Shown: in pieces, positions 1-8,984 of the stretch
Layout of the letters: each line of letters starts with the position of its first letter
Numbering within the stretch: the stretch's first letter is position 1
Origin: CALKWS01 sp051020515
GTDB taxonomy: Bacteria; Actinomycetota; Actinomycetes; Actinomycetales; Beutenbergiaceae
Reading direction: 5' to 3'
Assembly: GCF_051020515.1 (NCBI RefSeq)
Contig: NZ_CP194857.1
Location: forward strand, 3,472,001 to 3,536,000
DNA: 64,000 nt
Position numbers and translations under genes: made by a program
Notes under the pieces: generated by a model
Told to the model about the DNA's origin: nothing
Seen by the model: the letters and a program-made list of their open reading frames with translations, nothing else
Databases searched by the model: none

Positions 1-284
1 TGTGGCACCCCTTCTGGGCCAACGCCGAGTACCCGGTGAAGGACCTGGAGGACCCCGAGCAGGCGCTCGGTGAGCCTGAGTCCCTGAACTTCATCGCCAA
101 CTCCGAGTTCTCCAGTGAGTTCCCGGAAGTCGCCGAGGCGATGGGCAACTTCCCCGTCCTGGACAACGACCAGTTCGGTGAACTCGAGGATCTGATCGTG
201 AACGTGCACGAGGGCGACCCGGCCGCCGGCGCGCGCGAGTGGATCGAGAACAACCAGGACATCGTGGACTCGGTCTTCAACTAA
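1..284 (+). CDS. Glycine betaine ABC transporter substrate-binding protein (3' end)
   Basis: Only the last ~94 residues are present, because the window starts inside the gene; the frame runs from base 3. The visible part (WHPFWANAEYPVKDLEDPEQ, then regular acidic helices, ending IVDSVFN) looks like the C-terminal lobe of OpuAC/ProX-type quaternary-amine binding proteins, which capture glycine betaine or proline betaine outside the membrane for an osmoprotectant importer. A perfect hairpin terminator follows the stop, so this is probably the last gene of its operon. The family call rests on overall similarity of a short fragment; the ligand cannot be fixed from it. Confidence 0.75.
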   Translation, partial: WHPFWANAEYPVKDLEDPEQALGEPESLNFIANSEFSSEFPEVAEAMGNFPVLDNDQFGELEDLIVNVHEGDPAAGAREWIENNQDIVDSVFN

Positions 285-302
285 GGACCAGCGTTCCTGA
301 CG

Positions 303-340
303 AACGTGGGGCCCGGCCGTCCGGCCGGGCCCCACGTTGT
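303..340 (+). terminator. Strong rho-independent-type hairpin
   Basis: A perfect 15-bp inverted repeat (arms 304-318 and 323-337, loop GTCC) lies 19 bases after the stop of the betaine-binding gene and is followed by TTGT. The very GC-rich stem with only a short T tract is common for actinobacterial terminators. It may work in both directions, separating this gene from the reverse-strand gene at 395-802. Confidence 0.8.
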
Positions 341-394
341 CTCTCCGGCCGAGCACGTGCAGCGACGGTACGCCCGGCTACGGCTGGGTCAGGG

Positions 395-802
395 TCAGTT
401 GCTGGGACCGGGGTGGATCTCATCCCCCGACGCGATCGGCTGCGCCATCCCCTCCACCAGCACTCCACCGTTGGTTCCCGGGGGCATCCGCTCCACCCGA
501 CGTCGGCCGACCTCCAGCCGCTGCACGGTGCCGGAGTCGTAGGACTCACCACCGCGCAGCACCCGCACGTGATCCCCTTCAGTCAGGTAGCCGCTGGCGA
601 GCTTGCCCACGGCCATCGTCCCCCGGCCGGTCTGGGTGAAGGTCTGCTCGACGACGAACCGGGCAGGTTCGGCCGCCTGCACCGCATCGTCGGGGCCTGG
701 TTTGGCCGTCGTGTCGACCTGACCGGGCTGCGCCGAACCGGCCGCCTGGGTCGGGCTGGAGACTTCGTAGTCCCGGCCAAACAATCGCTTGAGAAAGCTC
801 AT
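395..802 (-). CDS. Small protein with an EF-Tu domain-2-like beta barrel
   Basis: The product is 135 aa. After a basic N-terminus (MSFLKRLFGRDYE) and a Pro/Ala-rich linker, residues ~48-130 resemble the beta-barrel domain 2 of translational GTPases: FTQTGRGTMAVGKL, then SGYLTEGDHVRVL, a VEGM segment and a final ASGDEIHPG. There is no GTPase domain. The role is unknown; stand-alone domain-2-like proteins exist in actinobacteria but none is recognised here. It lies between two convergently placed units and starts at an ATG. The fold suggestion comes from motif spacing only. Confidence 0.6.
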   Translation of the reverse strand: MSFLKRLFGRDYEVSSPTQAAGSAQPGQVDTTAKPGPDDAVQAAEPARFVVEQTFTQTGRGTMAVGKLASGYLTEGDHVRVLRGGESYDSGTVQRLEVGRRRVERMPPGTNGGVLVEGMAQPIASGDEIHPGPSN

Positions 803-822
803 GGGGGCAGTCTAGGTGGGGG

Positions 823-1493
823 TCACCCGCTCCAGGCCCCGTCCATGCCCTCGAGACCATCGAGCCACCAGGAGTAACGCAGTCGCAGGGCTCGCTCGAG
901 CAGCGCCAGCAGGCCGGCCACGGTGATGCTCGTGTTCAGCACCGATCCGAGATTCCAGGGGGAGGTGAAACTGAACTGCCCCAGGACCCCGACCAGACCG
1001 GAGAGGTTCTCGGGGAGTTCGGGGGCAACCTCGTCGCTGAGATCGGCCAGCCACTCCAGCCCCTGGGGCACCTGCAGCACGATCACCGCGAGTAGCACCA
1101 CGAAGGAGGTCACGCTGATCGTGGTGCTCAGCCCCGGCCGTCGCCGCTCCAGGTCCGCGCGCCACCGTTCGGCGCTGCCGGGAACCGGGACGAGCTGCTG
1201 CTCCCTCCCTTCGGGGCTGACCAGGTGGGCCCGCCGGATGCCATAGGTGCTCGTGCGCACCTCGATCCTGGATCCGTCATCGAGGCCGAACCGGGCCGGC
1301 AACCTCTGGGTGCGGTCCTGGCGTCGGTCGCGGTAGAGCGCGACGCGCGTCCGTCCCAGTCCAGGAAGTCGACCTCGACGTGCCAGTGAGCGTCGTCGTG
1401 CTCGATGGCGAAGACGCTCCGCCACAGACCCTGCCACCAGTGGAAGGCCTTGAGCGGCCTGCCGTTGCCCGGCTTCTCCTTGCTCATCGGCAC
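823..1493 (-). CDS. Hypothetical membrane protein, frameshifted
   Basis: The N-terminal part is read in one frame from an ATG at 1493 (MPMSKEKPGNGRPLKAFHWW, then FAIEHDDAHWHVEVDFLDWDGR). The rest continues in another frame (RRQDRTQRLPARFGLDDGSR to the stop at 823). The frame changes at about 1335-1365. Together they give ~220 aa: a soluble N-terminal domain, a transmembrane helix near TSFVVLLAVIVLQV and a second hydrophobic stretch near NTSITVAGLLALLERAL. No family is recognised. Either a real lesion or one of the many sequence indels in this window. Confidence 0.55.
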
Positions 1494-1579
1494 TGATCGT
1501 AGGGGCTGTGCTGGCTATCATGTGCACATCAGTCCCGGCGCTCCGGACCGGGCAGCGGTATGGGCGCGTGGAGGCAACC

Positions 1580-1960
1580 ATGGAGATCACTCATCAGGTG
1601 GTGGTGTTCGACGCCGCCGACCTGAACTCCGAGAGTCGGTTCTGGGCCGGCGTGCTCGGCGGGACCGTGGACTTTGAGGACGACTGGCACACCGTGCTCG
1701 TGGACGGCAGCGCCAAGGTGGCGGTGCAGTTGGCCCCTGAGCACGTGCCGCCGCAGTGGCCCGACGGGAACCCGCAACAGATCCATCTGGACCTGTGGGT
1801 CGCGGACATCGAGGAGGCGCACGAGGAGGTACTCGCGCTCGGGGCCGTACTGCTCAAAGCCGTCGACGACGAAGCCCCCGGCGAGGGCTTCCGCGTCTAC
1901 GCCGACCCGGCCGGGCACCCGTTCTGCCTGTGCTGGGTGAAGCGGTCCGACGCAGCCTGA
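1580..1960 (+). CDS. VOC-family (glyoxalase/bleomycin-resistance fold) protein
   Basis: The product is 126 aa. The ATG at 1580 is preceded by GGAGG and begins MEITHQVVVFDAADLNSESR, the usual first strand of a vicinal-oxygen-chelate module. FWAGVLGG, IHLDLWVADIEEAHEEVLALG and a C-terminal DPAGHPFCLCW complete a two-module VOC domain of the size seen in small actinobacterial glyoxalase-like proteins. The His and C-terminal acidic positions could bind a metal. The substrate is unknown. An upstream in-frame start at 1508 would add an unconserved-looking leader and was not used. Confidence 0.85.
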   Translation: MEITHQVVVFDAADLNSESRFWAGVLGGTVDFEDDWHTVLVDGSAKVAVQLAPEHVPPQWPDGNPQQIHLDLWVADIEEAHEEVLALGAVLLKAVDDEAPGEGFRVYADPAGHPFCLCWVKRSDAA

Positions 1961-2023
1961 TCCGTGCCGACGGCGACGTCGAAAGCCTTGTGGTTCGTCG
2001 GCCCGAGGAGGATGCTTGATCGT

Positions 2024-2494
2024 GTGAAGCCGATCGAGTTCGAGCTCAAGCGCACGATATGGGCGCCGATCGAGCAGGTGTTCGCACGCCTGGTCGACAT
2101 CGAGGGGCACAACGACTGGATGGCGGACACCGGAAGCATGCTGAAGCACACTCGGCAGACTTCTCCCGGCGAGCCCGGCGTCGGAACGACCTTCGTCGAT
2201 GAAACGACTCAGGGCACCATGCCCGGGGAGATCGTCGAGATGACGGCGCCCCACACGGTCATCTTTCACTGGTGGGAGACGTCGAAGTCGGGCACGCTGA
2301 AGTTCGAAGGCTGGCCGAGTTACCGACTGGAACCCGCCGGTGACAACGAGACACGGGTCCGCCATCGCGGCAAGTTGATCTCCTACGGGCTGTGGCGCCT
2401 CGGCACGCCCATCTGGCGGCGCTTCGCAGTCAAGGAACGAACCATCACAGTCGACGCCCTGAAAGCCTCCTTCGAGCGGACTCCCACGCTCTAG
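2024..2494 (+). CDS. SRPBCC-family (START/polyketide-cyclase-like) protein
   Basis: The product is ~156 aa. The sequence opens with KPIEFELKRTIWAPIEQVFA followed by LVDIEGHNDW, the first strand and helices of a helix-grip SRPBCC domain. It ends with a long C-terminal helix (WRRFAVKERTITVDALKASFE), as in small ligand-binding or cyclase-like members. GAGGAGG at 2005-2011 fits the GTG at 2024 (about 12-base spacing) better than the in-frame ATG at 2012, which is almost touching it; both are possible. The ligand is not predictable. The gene follows the VOC gene in the same direction. Confidence 0.8.
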   Translation: MKPIEFELKRTIWAPIEQVFARLVDIEGHNDWMADTGSMLKHTRQTSPGEPGVGTTFVDETTQGTMPGEIVEMTAPHTVIFHWWETSKSGTLKFEGWPSYRLEPAGDNETRVRHRGKLISYGLWRLGTPIWRRFAVKERTITVDALKASFERTPTL

Positions 2495-2642
2495 GGAGTT
2501 TGTTCACGACCCCAAGACAGGGTTATCTCGCGGTCGCAGAAGAGTGGGAAGGCGTGGTCCCGAACCCGTTGAGGAATGGTGTTCTCGCCGGCGCTCCGCA
2601 CGCCGGTACGGATTCGATCAATTCTCCGATCGGAGGCGAACA

Positions 2643-3422
2643 GTGAGCGCATCGAAGGTTGTCTTCCTGCCCGGAGCCGTACTTCCCGCGCCGCTGGCCT
2701 ACTCCGGACTCGTTGACCTGTTGGGCGATGACGTCGAGGCGATAGTCAAGGACCTCGAGGTCTATCGCGGGGCCTCCCCGCCGGCGGACTACTCCCTGGA
2801 CACGGAGGTCGACGGGGTTCTGCGTGAAACCGGGGCTCGCGGGTGGACTCGCTTTCACCTGGTGGGCTACTCCGGCGGTGGCGCCGCAGCCCTGGCGTGT
2901 GCGGCATCGGAGCCGTCGCGCCTGTTGACCTTGAGTCTGCTCGAACCGGCGTGGGGCGGCCACTGGGACTGGAGCCCGAGGCACGAGCGGTTGTGGTCCG
3001 AGTACGACGCGCTGGCTCAACTTTCGCACCAGGATTTCGTGGCGGCCTTCACGCGGTTACAGGTGCGGTCCGAGGTTCGGCTGCCTGAGCCGCGATCAGC
3101 GCCACCGCCGGTGTGGATGTCCCGAAGGCCCGCTGGGATCCGGGCCCTCGTGCGCACCTTCAAGACTTACGCTCTGGACCGCAATGCCTTGAGGCGGTTC
3201 GACCGTCCTGTCTACTTCGCGCTCGGCGGCTTGAGCAACCCCGACCAGTACGGCGAGATCGCAGAACGGCTCGGAGGCGTATTCCGTGACTTCACGCTCG
3301 AGGTCTTTCACCAGCGGCACCACTTCGACCCGCCACATCGTCAAGAGCCGAGCCGGCTCGCGGAATCGCTGCGCAGTGTCTGGTTGCGCGGTGATCTGCT
3401 GGCGTCAGCGGGCGCCGACTGA
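2643..3422 (+). CDS. Alpha/beta-hydrolase-fold protein
   Basis: The product is 259 aa and starts at GTG 2643, eight bases after GGAGG. VVFLPGAVLPAPLAYSGLVD gives the first strand and oxyanion-loop region. FHLVGYSGGGAAALACAA contains the nucleophile elbow with Ser (G-Y-S-G-G), and the C-terminal part has YFALGGLSNPDQY and FHQRHHFDPPHRQEPSRLAE, where a His is placed as the catalytic base. This is a typical monodomain esterase or C-C hydrolase fold; the substrate is unknown. It ends five bases before the stop of the convergent LigD-like gene. Confidence 0.85.
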   Translation: MSASKVVFLPGAVLPAPLAYSGLVDLLGDDVEAIVKDLEVYRGASPPADYSLDTEVDGVLRETGARGWTRFHLVGYSGGGAAALACAASEPSRLLTLSLLEPAWGGHWDWSPRHERLWSEYDALAQLSHQDFVAAFTRLQVRSEVRLPEPRSAPPPVWMSRRPAGIRALVRTFKTYALDRNALRRFDRPVYFALGGLSNPDQYGEIAERLGGVFRDFTLEVFHQRHHFDPPHRQEPSRLAESLRSVWLRGDLLASAGAD

Positions 3423-3426
3423 TCGA

Positions 3427-4314
3427 TCACGCCTGGCGTTCACGGGCGCGGGTCAGATCCTGGCGGTGCTCCGAGAACACCTGCCACGGGTCCTGTACCT
3501 GGGCCAGGCGCCGATTGATCGTGCGGATCGTGTGCCCAGCCGGCTCGATCCGGGAGAGTTCGTCCCACCTGATCGGCACCGCCACCGGGGCACCGGGCCG
3601 GGCCCGGACCGCGTACGGGGGCACCGCCGTCTGCCCGTAGCCGTTGCGCTGCACGTCCACCAGCACCCGATCGCCCCTCTTCTTCTTCCGCGACTGCAGG
3701 GTGAGCAGGTCCGGAGCGCGGCGCACCAGGACCTCCGCGACCGTGCGGGCGAAGGCACGTACGGTCCCGAAGTCCGCCTCGGGCCGCAGCGGTACTACCA
3801 CGTGGTACCCGCGCGAGCCGGTGGTCTTGAGGAAGGTGCGCAGCCCCAGGTCGTCCAGCACCTCCCCCACCATCACGGTGGCTCGCCGCACCGCCCCGAG
3901 CCCGGGAACGGTGGGGTCAAGGTCGAAGATCAGTTGGTCCGGATGATCCAGGTCCGCAGCCGTGCTCAACCATGTGTGCGGGGTGAGGCACGCCTGCTGG
4001 GCCAGATAGACCAAGGTGGCCTCGTCCTCGATCATCACCTGACGTTGCGGACCGTCCGCGGTCCGCACCTGCACGGTGGCAACGAAGTCCGGGAAGTGTC
4101 GGGGCACCCGCTTCTCGTAGAACGAGGGCCCTTCGATCCGATCGGGGAATCGCTGCATGCTGATCGGACGGCCCCGCACGTGCGGCAGCATGATGGTGGC
4201 GATACCGGCGTAGTAGCGGGCCAGGTCCTCCTTCGTCACCTCCGGGGTCTCCGTTGCCGGGAACAGCACCTTCTGCGGTTTGCTGACGTCCACCCCGGCG
4301 ATGGTCACACTCAT
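3427..4314 (-). CDS. LigD-type DNA primase/polymerase domain protein
   Basis: The product is 295 aa, starting at ATG 4314 (MSVTIAGVDVSKPQKVLFP). It matches the archaeo-eukaryotic-primase-like polymerase domain of bacterial LigD: an MLPHVRGRPISMQRFPDRIE region, the metal-binding LIFDLDPT, then TTGSRGYHVVVPL and a basic RKKKRGDR segment. In mycobacterial-type non-homologous end joining this domain adds (ribo)nucleotides at breaks next to Ku and a ligase. No ligase, nuclease or Ku gene is visible here, so it is a stand-alone polymerase such as those often found in actinobacteria. An in-frame longer start (4557) would run into the ADH gene and was rejected. Confidence 0.9.
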   Translation of the reverse strand: MSVTIAGVDVSKPQKVLFPATETPEVTKEDLARYYAGIATIMLPHVRGRPISMQRFPDRIEGPSFYEKRVPRHFPDFVATVQVRTADGPQRQVMIEDEATLVYLAQQACLTPHTWLSTAADLDHPDQLIFDLDPTVPGLGAVRRATVMVGEVLDDLGLRTFLKTTGSRGYHVVVPLRPEADFGTVRAFARTVAEVLVRRAPDLLTLQSRKKKRGDRVLVDVQRNGYGQTAVPPYAVRARPGAPVAVPIRWDELSRIEPAGHTIRTINRRLAQVQDPWQVFSEHRQDLTRARERQA

Positions 4315-4443
4315 GCCCGCCAGCGTGCGCGCCACGGACCGGCGCGGCAACTTGGGCGACGGCAGGATGCGCCGCCGGCCCGTGCTCTCGCTGGGGCCCC
4401 GGTTCTGCCCTACGGTGTGGGAACCAGCCGTAAGGAGGCAGTC

Positions 4444-5552
4444 GTGACCACCCCGATCAGCGCGCACGTGCTCCGCGAGCCGCGCGGCACCTTCCAGTTG
4501 GCCGACGGGATCGAACTCGGTGATCCCCGTCCGGACGAGGTGCTGGTCCGCTACCACTCCACCGGTTTATGCCATACGGACCTGTTCGCCCGCGATGTGT
4601 TCCATCAGGCGGAGTTTCCGGCGGCGGTCTACGGGCACGAGGGCATCGGCGTGGTCGAGGCGGTCGGTGCGGGCGTGACCGACTTCGCCGAGGGCGACCG
4701 GGTGATGGCCTCCTACGCATCGTGCGGACGTTGCCGGACCTGCCTGACGGGCCGCCCGTTCAATTGCGTGCAGTTCAACGACATCAACTTCGCCCTGGCC
4801 CGCGCCGACGGTCCTACAAGGCCACAGCGGACGGGCAGCCGGTCGGGTCGAGCTTCTTCGGTCAGTCCTCCTTCGGTACGCATGCGCTCGTCAGCGAGCG
4901 CGACCTGGCCAAGGTGCCCGAGTGGGTGGCGCCCGACGACGAGTACCTCCTGGGACCCTTGGGTTGCGGCGTGCAGACCGGCGCCGGTGCGATCCTCAAC
5001 GTGCTGCGGCCCGGGCCCACCGACTCCCTCGTGATCTCCGGGACTGGCGCCGTGGGGCTGAGCGGGTTGCTCGCTGCCGCCGCGGCCGGTGTGGGCACCA
5101 TCATCGCGGTCGACATCATTCCCGAGCGATTGGCACTGGCCCGCGACCTCGGCGCGACACACGTGATCGACGGCAACGAGGAGGACCAGGTCGAACAGAT
5201 CCACGACCTGACCGGCGGAGGAGCCACCCATGCGTTCGACACCACCGGTGTGGCGCCGGTACTGACCCGACTGGTGGATGGTCTGGCCTGGGGCGGCAAC
5301 CTCGGCATCGTCGGAGCCGCACCGGGAATGACACTGGACCTATTGCCCGTGATGCAGTTGGGCCGGCGGGTACAAGGGATTGTCGAGGGCAACTCGGTGC
5401 CGCGTGTGTTCATCCCCCAGTTGCTCGAACTGCGGCGGCAGGGACGCTTCCCGCTCGAGAAGTTGGTCACGACGTACCCGTTCGCCGAGTTGGAGCAGGC
5501 GATCGCCGCGACCAACGCGGGTGAAGCGGTCAAGGCCGTGCTGGTTCATTAG
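4444..5552 (+). CDS. Zinc-dependent alcohol dehydrogenase (aryl/benzyl type), frameshifted
   Basis: Reading starts at GTG 4444 behind AAGGAGG. The first ~120 residues carry the catalytic zinc Cys/His (STGLCHTD, YGHEGIGVVEAVG) and the structural zinc cysteines (CGRCRTC...C). Near 4812 the frame changes by one base (…ADG to SYKATADGQ), and the rest is intact: a Rossmann NAD site (ISGTGAVGLSGLLAAAAAGV) and a C-terminus EAVKAVLVH. Reassembled, it is a ~369-aa medium-chain dehydrogenase resembling benzyl-alcohol dehydrogenases. Adding one base at 4812 restores the frame, so a sequence error is as likely as a lesion. Confidence 0.8.
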
Positions 5553-5634
5553 CGCCGACGCCCGAGCCGGCGTTCGGACAGCCTCGGGACCAAGGACCCT
5601 GGCCTGCCGTTCTGACCGTCGATAGCGTGAAGTC

Positions 5635-6581
5635 ATGGGAGCACCGGCGATCTCCTGCCAGGGCCTCACCAAGCACTACGGTGGGGTCATCGCTCTCGAT
5701 GGGCTCGATCTGGTGGTCCCCGAGCGGTCTCTGTTCGGGTTTCTCGGTCCGAACGGGGCGGGCAAGACCACCCTGATGCGGTTGCTCCTGGGCTTGGCCG
5801 CGCCCTCGGGTGGCACGGCGCAGGTACTCGGCTCCGACATCGTCAGCGCGCGAGCATGCAGGTGCGCAGGCAGGTCGGCTACCTCGCCCAGCAGCCACGG
5901 TTTCATGAGGACCTCACAGCCCGGCAGGTGCTGCGCTACGCTCGTGGGTTCTACCCCCTCGACCCCGACGCCCGCGTCGAGGACGACATCACTGAGACAC
6001 TGGACCTGGTCGGTCTGACCGCGAAGACTGACGCCCGCTCCGGTGAACTCTCCGGTGGCCAACGGCAACGACTGGGGATTGCGCAGGCCCAGATCCACCG
6101 CCCCAGGCTTCTCATTCTCGACGAGCCCGCCGCGGCGCTGGACCCGCTGGGCCGACGCGATGTCCTGGACGTCATGCGCCGACTGAAGGAGACAACGACC
6201 GTCTTCTACTCCACCCACATCCTCGACGACGTCCAGCAGATCAGCGACGAGGTCGCAATCCTGCGGAACGGACGCCGTGTCCTCCAGTCCTCAATGGTCG
6301 ATCTCCTCGACGAGGCCGACACCTTCGTCCTGACGTTGACCGGGGATGTCGGTCCCGCCGTGACCAGCATGCGGACTCAGCCCTGGGTAACCGAGATCCG
6401 CGAGGTCCCCGGCGACGACCGAGTCTCCCTCACGGTCCGGGTGAGTGACGAGGAGGTCGCCCAGGCTCAACTGCTGCGGCTGGTCCTGAGCCACGACGAG
6501 GTCCGGGTGGTCGAGTTCGGTCGCCGCAGGTCCGAACTCGAGGACGTGTTCATCAACGTCGTGGAGGGAGACGTTCGATGA
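5635..6581 (+). CDS. ABC transporter ATP-binding protein, frameshifted
   Basis: The Walker A region (FLGPNGAGKTTLMRL) is read from ATG 5635 and the rest from another frame after about 5850 (MQVRRQVGYLAQ onward). The second part has the signature LSGGQRQRLGIAQAQ, Walker B LLILDEPAAALDP and the H-loop STH. Total ~315 aa with a C-terminal accessory region, as in DrrA/CcmA-type exporters. One added base near 5850 restores the protein. The stop overlaps the start of the permease by ATGA, so the two are translationally coupled and form an ABC-2-type exporter of unknown substrate. Confidence 0.82.
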
Positions 6582-7345
6582 GATCGCCATCGACCTTGTC
6601 CGGGCTGACCAACCAGTTCCGTCGGGAATCAGGTTCCTGGTGGAACACCCGGCGGTGGTGGACGCAGGCCCTCGTGTGGTCCGCTCTGACCAACGCGCTG
6701 CTCGTGTTGGTGCTCTGGGTCCTGCCCCGGCTCGACGTCGCCGCTGGCGCGAGCGACATGACCCCCACCGAGAGTGCGGTCCAATTCGCTGGCATGGCAG
6801 GCATTCTGGCCTCCATCGGCGTGGTCGTCACCGCCCAGGGCATCCTGCTCGATGAACGGCGCAGCGGCGTGCTGGAGTGGATGCTGTCCAAACCGCTGGC
6901 TCGTAGCGCATTGCTTGCGGCGAAGTTCCTCGGCCACGCCCTCGCCCTGTTCGTCGTGATCGTCCTCGTGCCATGGCTCGGCGTGCTGGCCCAACTCTCC
7001 CTTGCCGACGGAGCGCTGTGGCCGCTGGACCAGTGGCTCGGTGCCGTCGCACTCATCGGCTGCCTCGCGGTCTTCCACCTCGCCGTGGTGCTCATGCTCA
7101 GTGCGCTGACCTGGTCGCGCGCCCTGGTGGTCGCGCTGCCGCTGGCCGGCATATTCGGCACCGACCTCCTCGTCGCTACCGCGCCCCGCGCCTTCGAAAT
7201 ACTGCCTTGGAGTCTGGCACGCATAGCCGGGCCGGTCCTGTCCGACGGGATACTCATGACGATAGGCCCGCTCATCAGCACCGCCGTGCTCACCGTCATC
7301 AGCCTCGGCGTGGCATCCCTGGCGCTGAAGCGGACGGAACTGTGA
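6578..7345 (+). CDS. ABC-2-type transporter permease
   Basis: The product is 255 aa and overlaps the ATPase stop by four bases. After a short cytoplasmic N-terminus (LTNQFRRESGSWWNTRRWW) there are about six hydrophobic helices, for example ALTNALLVLVLWVLP, AGILASIGVVVTAQGILL, LALFVVIVLVPWLGVL and FHLAVVLMLSALTWS. The ERRSGVLEWMLSKPLARSAL segment is the cytoplasmic loop typical of ABC-2 permeases that contact the ATPase. It forms an export pump with the preceding gene. Confidence 0.85.
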   Translation: MRSPSTLSGLTNQFRRESGSWWNTRRWWTQALVWSALTNALLVLVLWVLPRLDVAAGASDMTPTESAVQFAGMAGILASIGVVVTAQGILLDERRSGVLEWMLSKPLARSALLAAKFLGHALALFVVIVLVPWLGVLAQLSLADGALWPLDQWLGAVALIGCLAVFHLAVVLMLSALTWSRALVVALPLAGIFGTDLLVATAPRAFEILPWSLARIAGPVLSDGILMTIGPLISTAVLTVISLGVASLALKRTEL

Positions 7346-7365
7346 ACAGAGCAGGCGGGCGGCGA

Positions 7366-8025
7366 CTATTCAGGTGGCCCGAATCGGGCGAGAATCACGG
7401 CTTGGTCGTCCCGTTCGTGAGTGGGGCTGCCCCGGCGCACCAGTCGCGCCAGTTCCCTCGCCCCGACCCGGGCCAGCGCTGCCGCCAACACCTCCGCGGT
7501 GCGCCGGTGCCGGGTCAAGGACACCTGATGCCCCATGCGGGCGTAGACCGGGCGCAGGTCCACCTCGCCGGAGCCGGCCTGGCTGGCCAGGAGTAGGTAG
7601 CCACCGGGACGGGTCACGCGGGCCACCTCGCTCAGGGCCCGCCCCAGCTCGTCATCACCCAGGTGGATCACCGAGTACCAGAGCAGCACGCCGTCGAAAC
7701 TGCCGGCCGGGTAGGGCAGGTCCAACAGTGATCCGGTCTCGAAGCGCAGGTCGGGGTAGGTGCTCCTGGCCTGGGCGATCATGCCCGGGGACAGGTCCAT
7801 CCCGCGGATGTCGGCTCCGCGTGCGGAAGCATAGCCGGTGAGCCGGCCGGCGCCGGCGCCCGCGTCCAGGATCGGCCCGGCGCCCACCTCGGCCAGGAAG
7901 ACGGCGATCATCGCCACATCGAGCGGGTGCTCCTGGTTCGTGTCCTGGATCGCCCGCGCATAGTCGGCGGCGACCGTGTCGTAGGCGGTCCGCGTGGACC
8001 CCTCGCTGCCCGCCTGATCGGTCAT
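7366..8025 (-). CDS. SAM-dependent class I methyltransferase
   Basis: The product is 219 aa from ATG 8025. Motif I is ILDAGAGAGRLTGYASARG, followed by IRGMDLSPGMIAQAR (motif II acidic loop), FETGSLLDLPYPAGSFDGVL and a post-motif VTRPGGYLLLASQAG. This is the Methyltransf_11/25 layout. The acceptor substrate is unknown. It lies 10 bases downstream of the OsmC gene on the same strand and is probably co-transcribed with it. Confidence 0.85.
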   Translation of the reverse strand: MTDQAGSEGSTRTAYDTVAADYARAIQDTNQEHPLDVAMIAVFLAEVGAGPILDAGAGAGRLTGYASARGADIRGMDLSPGMIAQARSTYPDLRFETGSLLDLPYPAGSFDGVLLWYSVIHLGDDELGRALSEVARVTRPGGYLLLASQAGSGEVDLRPVYARMGHQVSLTRHRRTAEVLAAALARVGARELARLVRRGSPTHERDDQAVILARFGPPE

Positions 8026-8035
8026 ACCGGCCGGC

Positions 8036-8500
8036 TCAGTCGGCGGTACGCATCGTGACGGGTGTGGGCAGCTCCACGGTCCGCGACACCGTGCACTCCC
8101 GGTCATGGCTGGCCTTGATAGCGGGCGCGATCCGGGCCCGCGCGGCATCGCCCTCGGCACCGGCCGGGAAGCGCAGGTGGAAGGTGACCTCGACGTCCTG
8201 CAGGTGGTTGCCGTCGTCGTCGGAGATCTTCGTGCCGCTGCACCGGACGGTAAACTCCTCGGGCTCGGCGCGGCGGCTGGTCATGTGATCCACATCGACG
8301 CTGGAGCACCCGGCGATCGCGGCCAGCAGCACCTCAACCGGTGTGAAGTCCGTGCCGGTCCCGTCCCCGAGGCTGATCACACCACCTCGGGCGTTGCGCA
8401 CCTCGTAATGACCCAGGGAGGTGCGTTGCAATTCGACGCTGCGATGGCCGGGCGCGCCGCCGCGCTCATCGGGCTCGATTGACTGGCTGTGATCGGTCAC
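8036..8500 (-). CDS. OsmC-family protein
   Basis: The product is 154 aa from GTG 8500, with GGGAG upstream. GTDFTPVEVLLAAIAGCSSVDVDHM contains the first redox cysteine in the usual helix of the OsmC/YhfA fold. A second cysteine occurs late (SHDRECTVSRTVELP), as in peroxidase-like members that reduce organic hydroperoxides. The second half has the conserved VTFHLRFPAG strand. An in-frame extension to 8710 would give an implausible Arg/Pro-rich leader and was not used. Confidence 0.85.
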   Translation of the reverse strand: MTDHSQSIEPDERGGAPGHRSVELQRTSLGHYEVRNARGGVISLGDGTGTDFTPVEVLLAAIAGCSSVDVDHMTSRRAEPEEFTVRCSGTKISDDDGNHLQDVEVTFHLRFPAGAEGDAARARIAPAIKASHDRECTVSRTVELPTPVTMRTAD

Positions 8501-8796
8501 TGCTACTCCCTGGTCCGAGTCGTGGGCTTGCCGGGCCGGCCGGATGAGTCCACGGCTCCTCGGAGGATCCGGTAGATATCCGGCCTGCACCGCTGTCTCG
8601 GGGATTCGCGGACTCCCCAGTATCGGCCAGCAGTCCCGGCGATTGGCGTGGACTGAGTGTAGTGGCCGGCGCACGAGGCCCCGATCGACGTGTTCGTCAC
8701 GCAGACCCAACGCCTACGGCCATCGCATGAGCAGCAACTGTGCAGCGAGTGCGGGCATGACGACGGCGATGACGCCTGAGGTGAGCATGACGAAGG
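8501..8796. other. Backbone intergenic region, no confident gene
   Basis: About 300 bases between the OsmC start and the tRNA terminator. A hydrophobic reverse-strand peptide ending at 8714 (MLTSGVIAVVMPALAAQLLL…) can be read, but it has no start signal and its coding region crosses the hairpin at 8797-8826, so it is not called. No other gene or RNA is seen. Confidence 0.5.
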
Positions 8797-8826
8797 CCTC
8801 TGACCAACGTTCATGCTGGTCAGAGG
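8797..8826 (-). terminator. Hairpin behind the host tRNA-Pro 3' half
   Basis: A perfect 10-bp inverted repeat (CCTCTGACCA / TGGTCAGAGG, 10-base loop) lies 10 bases downstream of the tRNA 3' end on the reverse strand. After the stem the reverse strand reads CCTTCGTC. The hairpin behind the intact tRNA-Pro at 60711-60740 is likewise followed by TTCGTC. The matching position supports this as the original terminator of the tRNA-Pro gene split by the element. Confidence 0.65.
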
Positions 8827-8836
8827 CCCCCCTGCG

Positions 8837-8878
8837 TCGGGCTGGCGGGATTTGAACCCACGACCCCTTGACCCCCAG
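8837..8878 (-). tRNA. 3' half of the host tRNA-Pro(GGG), cut at the anticodon loop (attL)
   Basis: Read on the reverse strand this gives the anticodon loop and 3' anticodon stem (CTGGGGG TCAAG), a variable loop, a complete T arm (GGGTTCAAATCCC) and an acceptor strand CAGCCCG plus discriminator A. The 5' half that would pair with it (CGGGCTG…) is not here but at 60860-60901, on the other side of the element. Joining the halves through the shared 10-base core (8869-8878) rebuilds a normal 74-nt tRNA-Pro(GGG). The reconstruction is directly visible; the integration history is inference. Confidence 0.85.
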
Positions 8879-8984
8879 GTGCCAGGATCAGCGCTCGTAG
8901 CCCACCTGACCTGGGGTTTTGCTTTTCAGGGGCACGCTCTGCGCATCACATTTTGCAGAGTTTGCGGGCTGTTGGTCACCTCAT

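Noticed and set aside
3286..4443. N-terminal extension of the alcohol dehydrogenase
   Set aside because: The upstream frame lies opposite the LigD-like gene and is non-coding in character; GTG 4444 has a clear ribosome binding site.
8714..8812. Hydrophobic reverse-strand peptide next to attL
   Set aside because: No start signal, and its coding strand crosses the tRNA terminator hairpin; could be chance.
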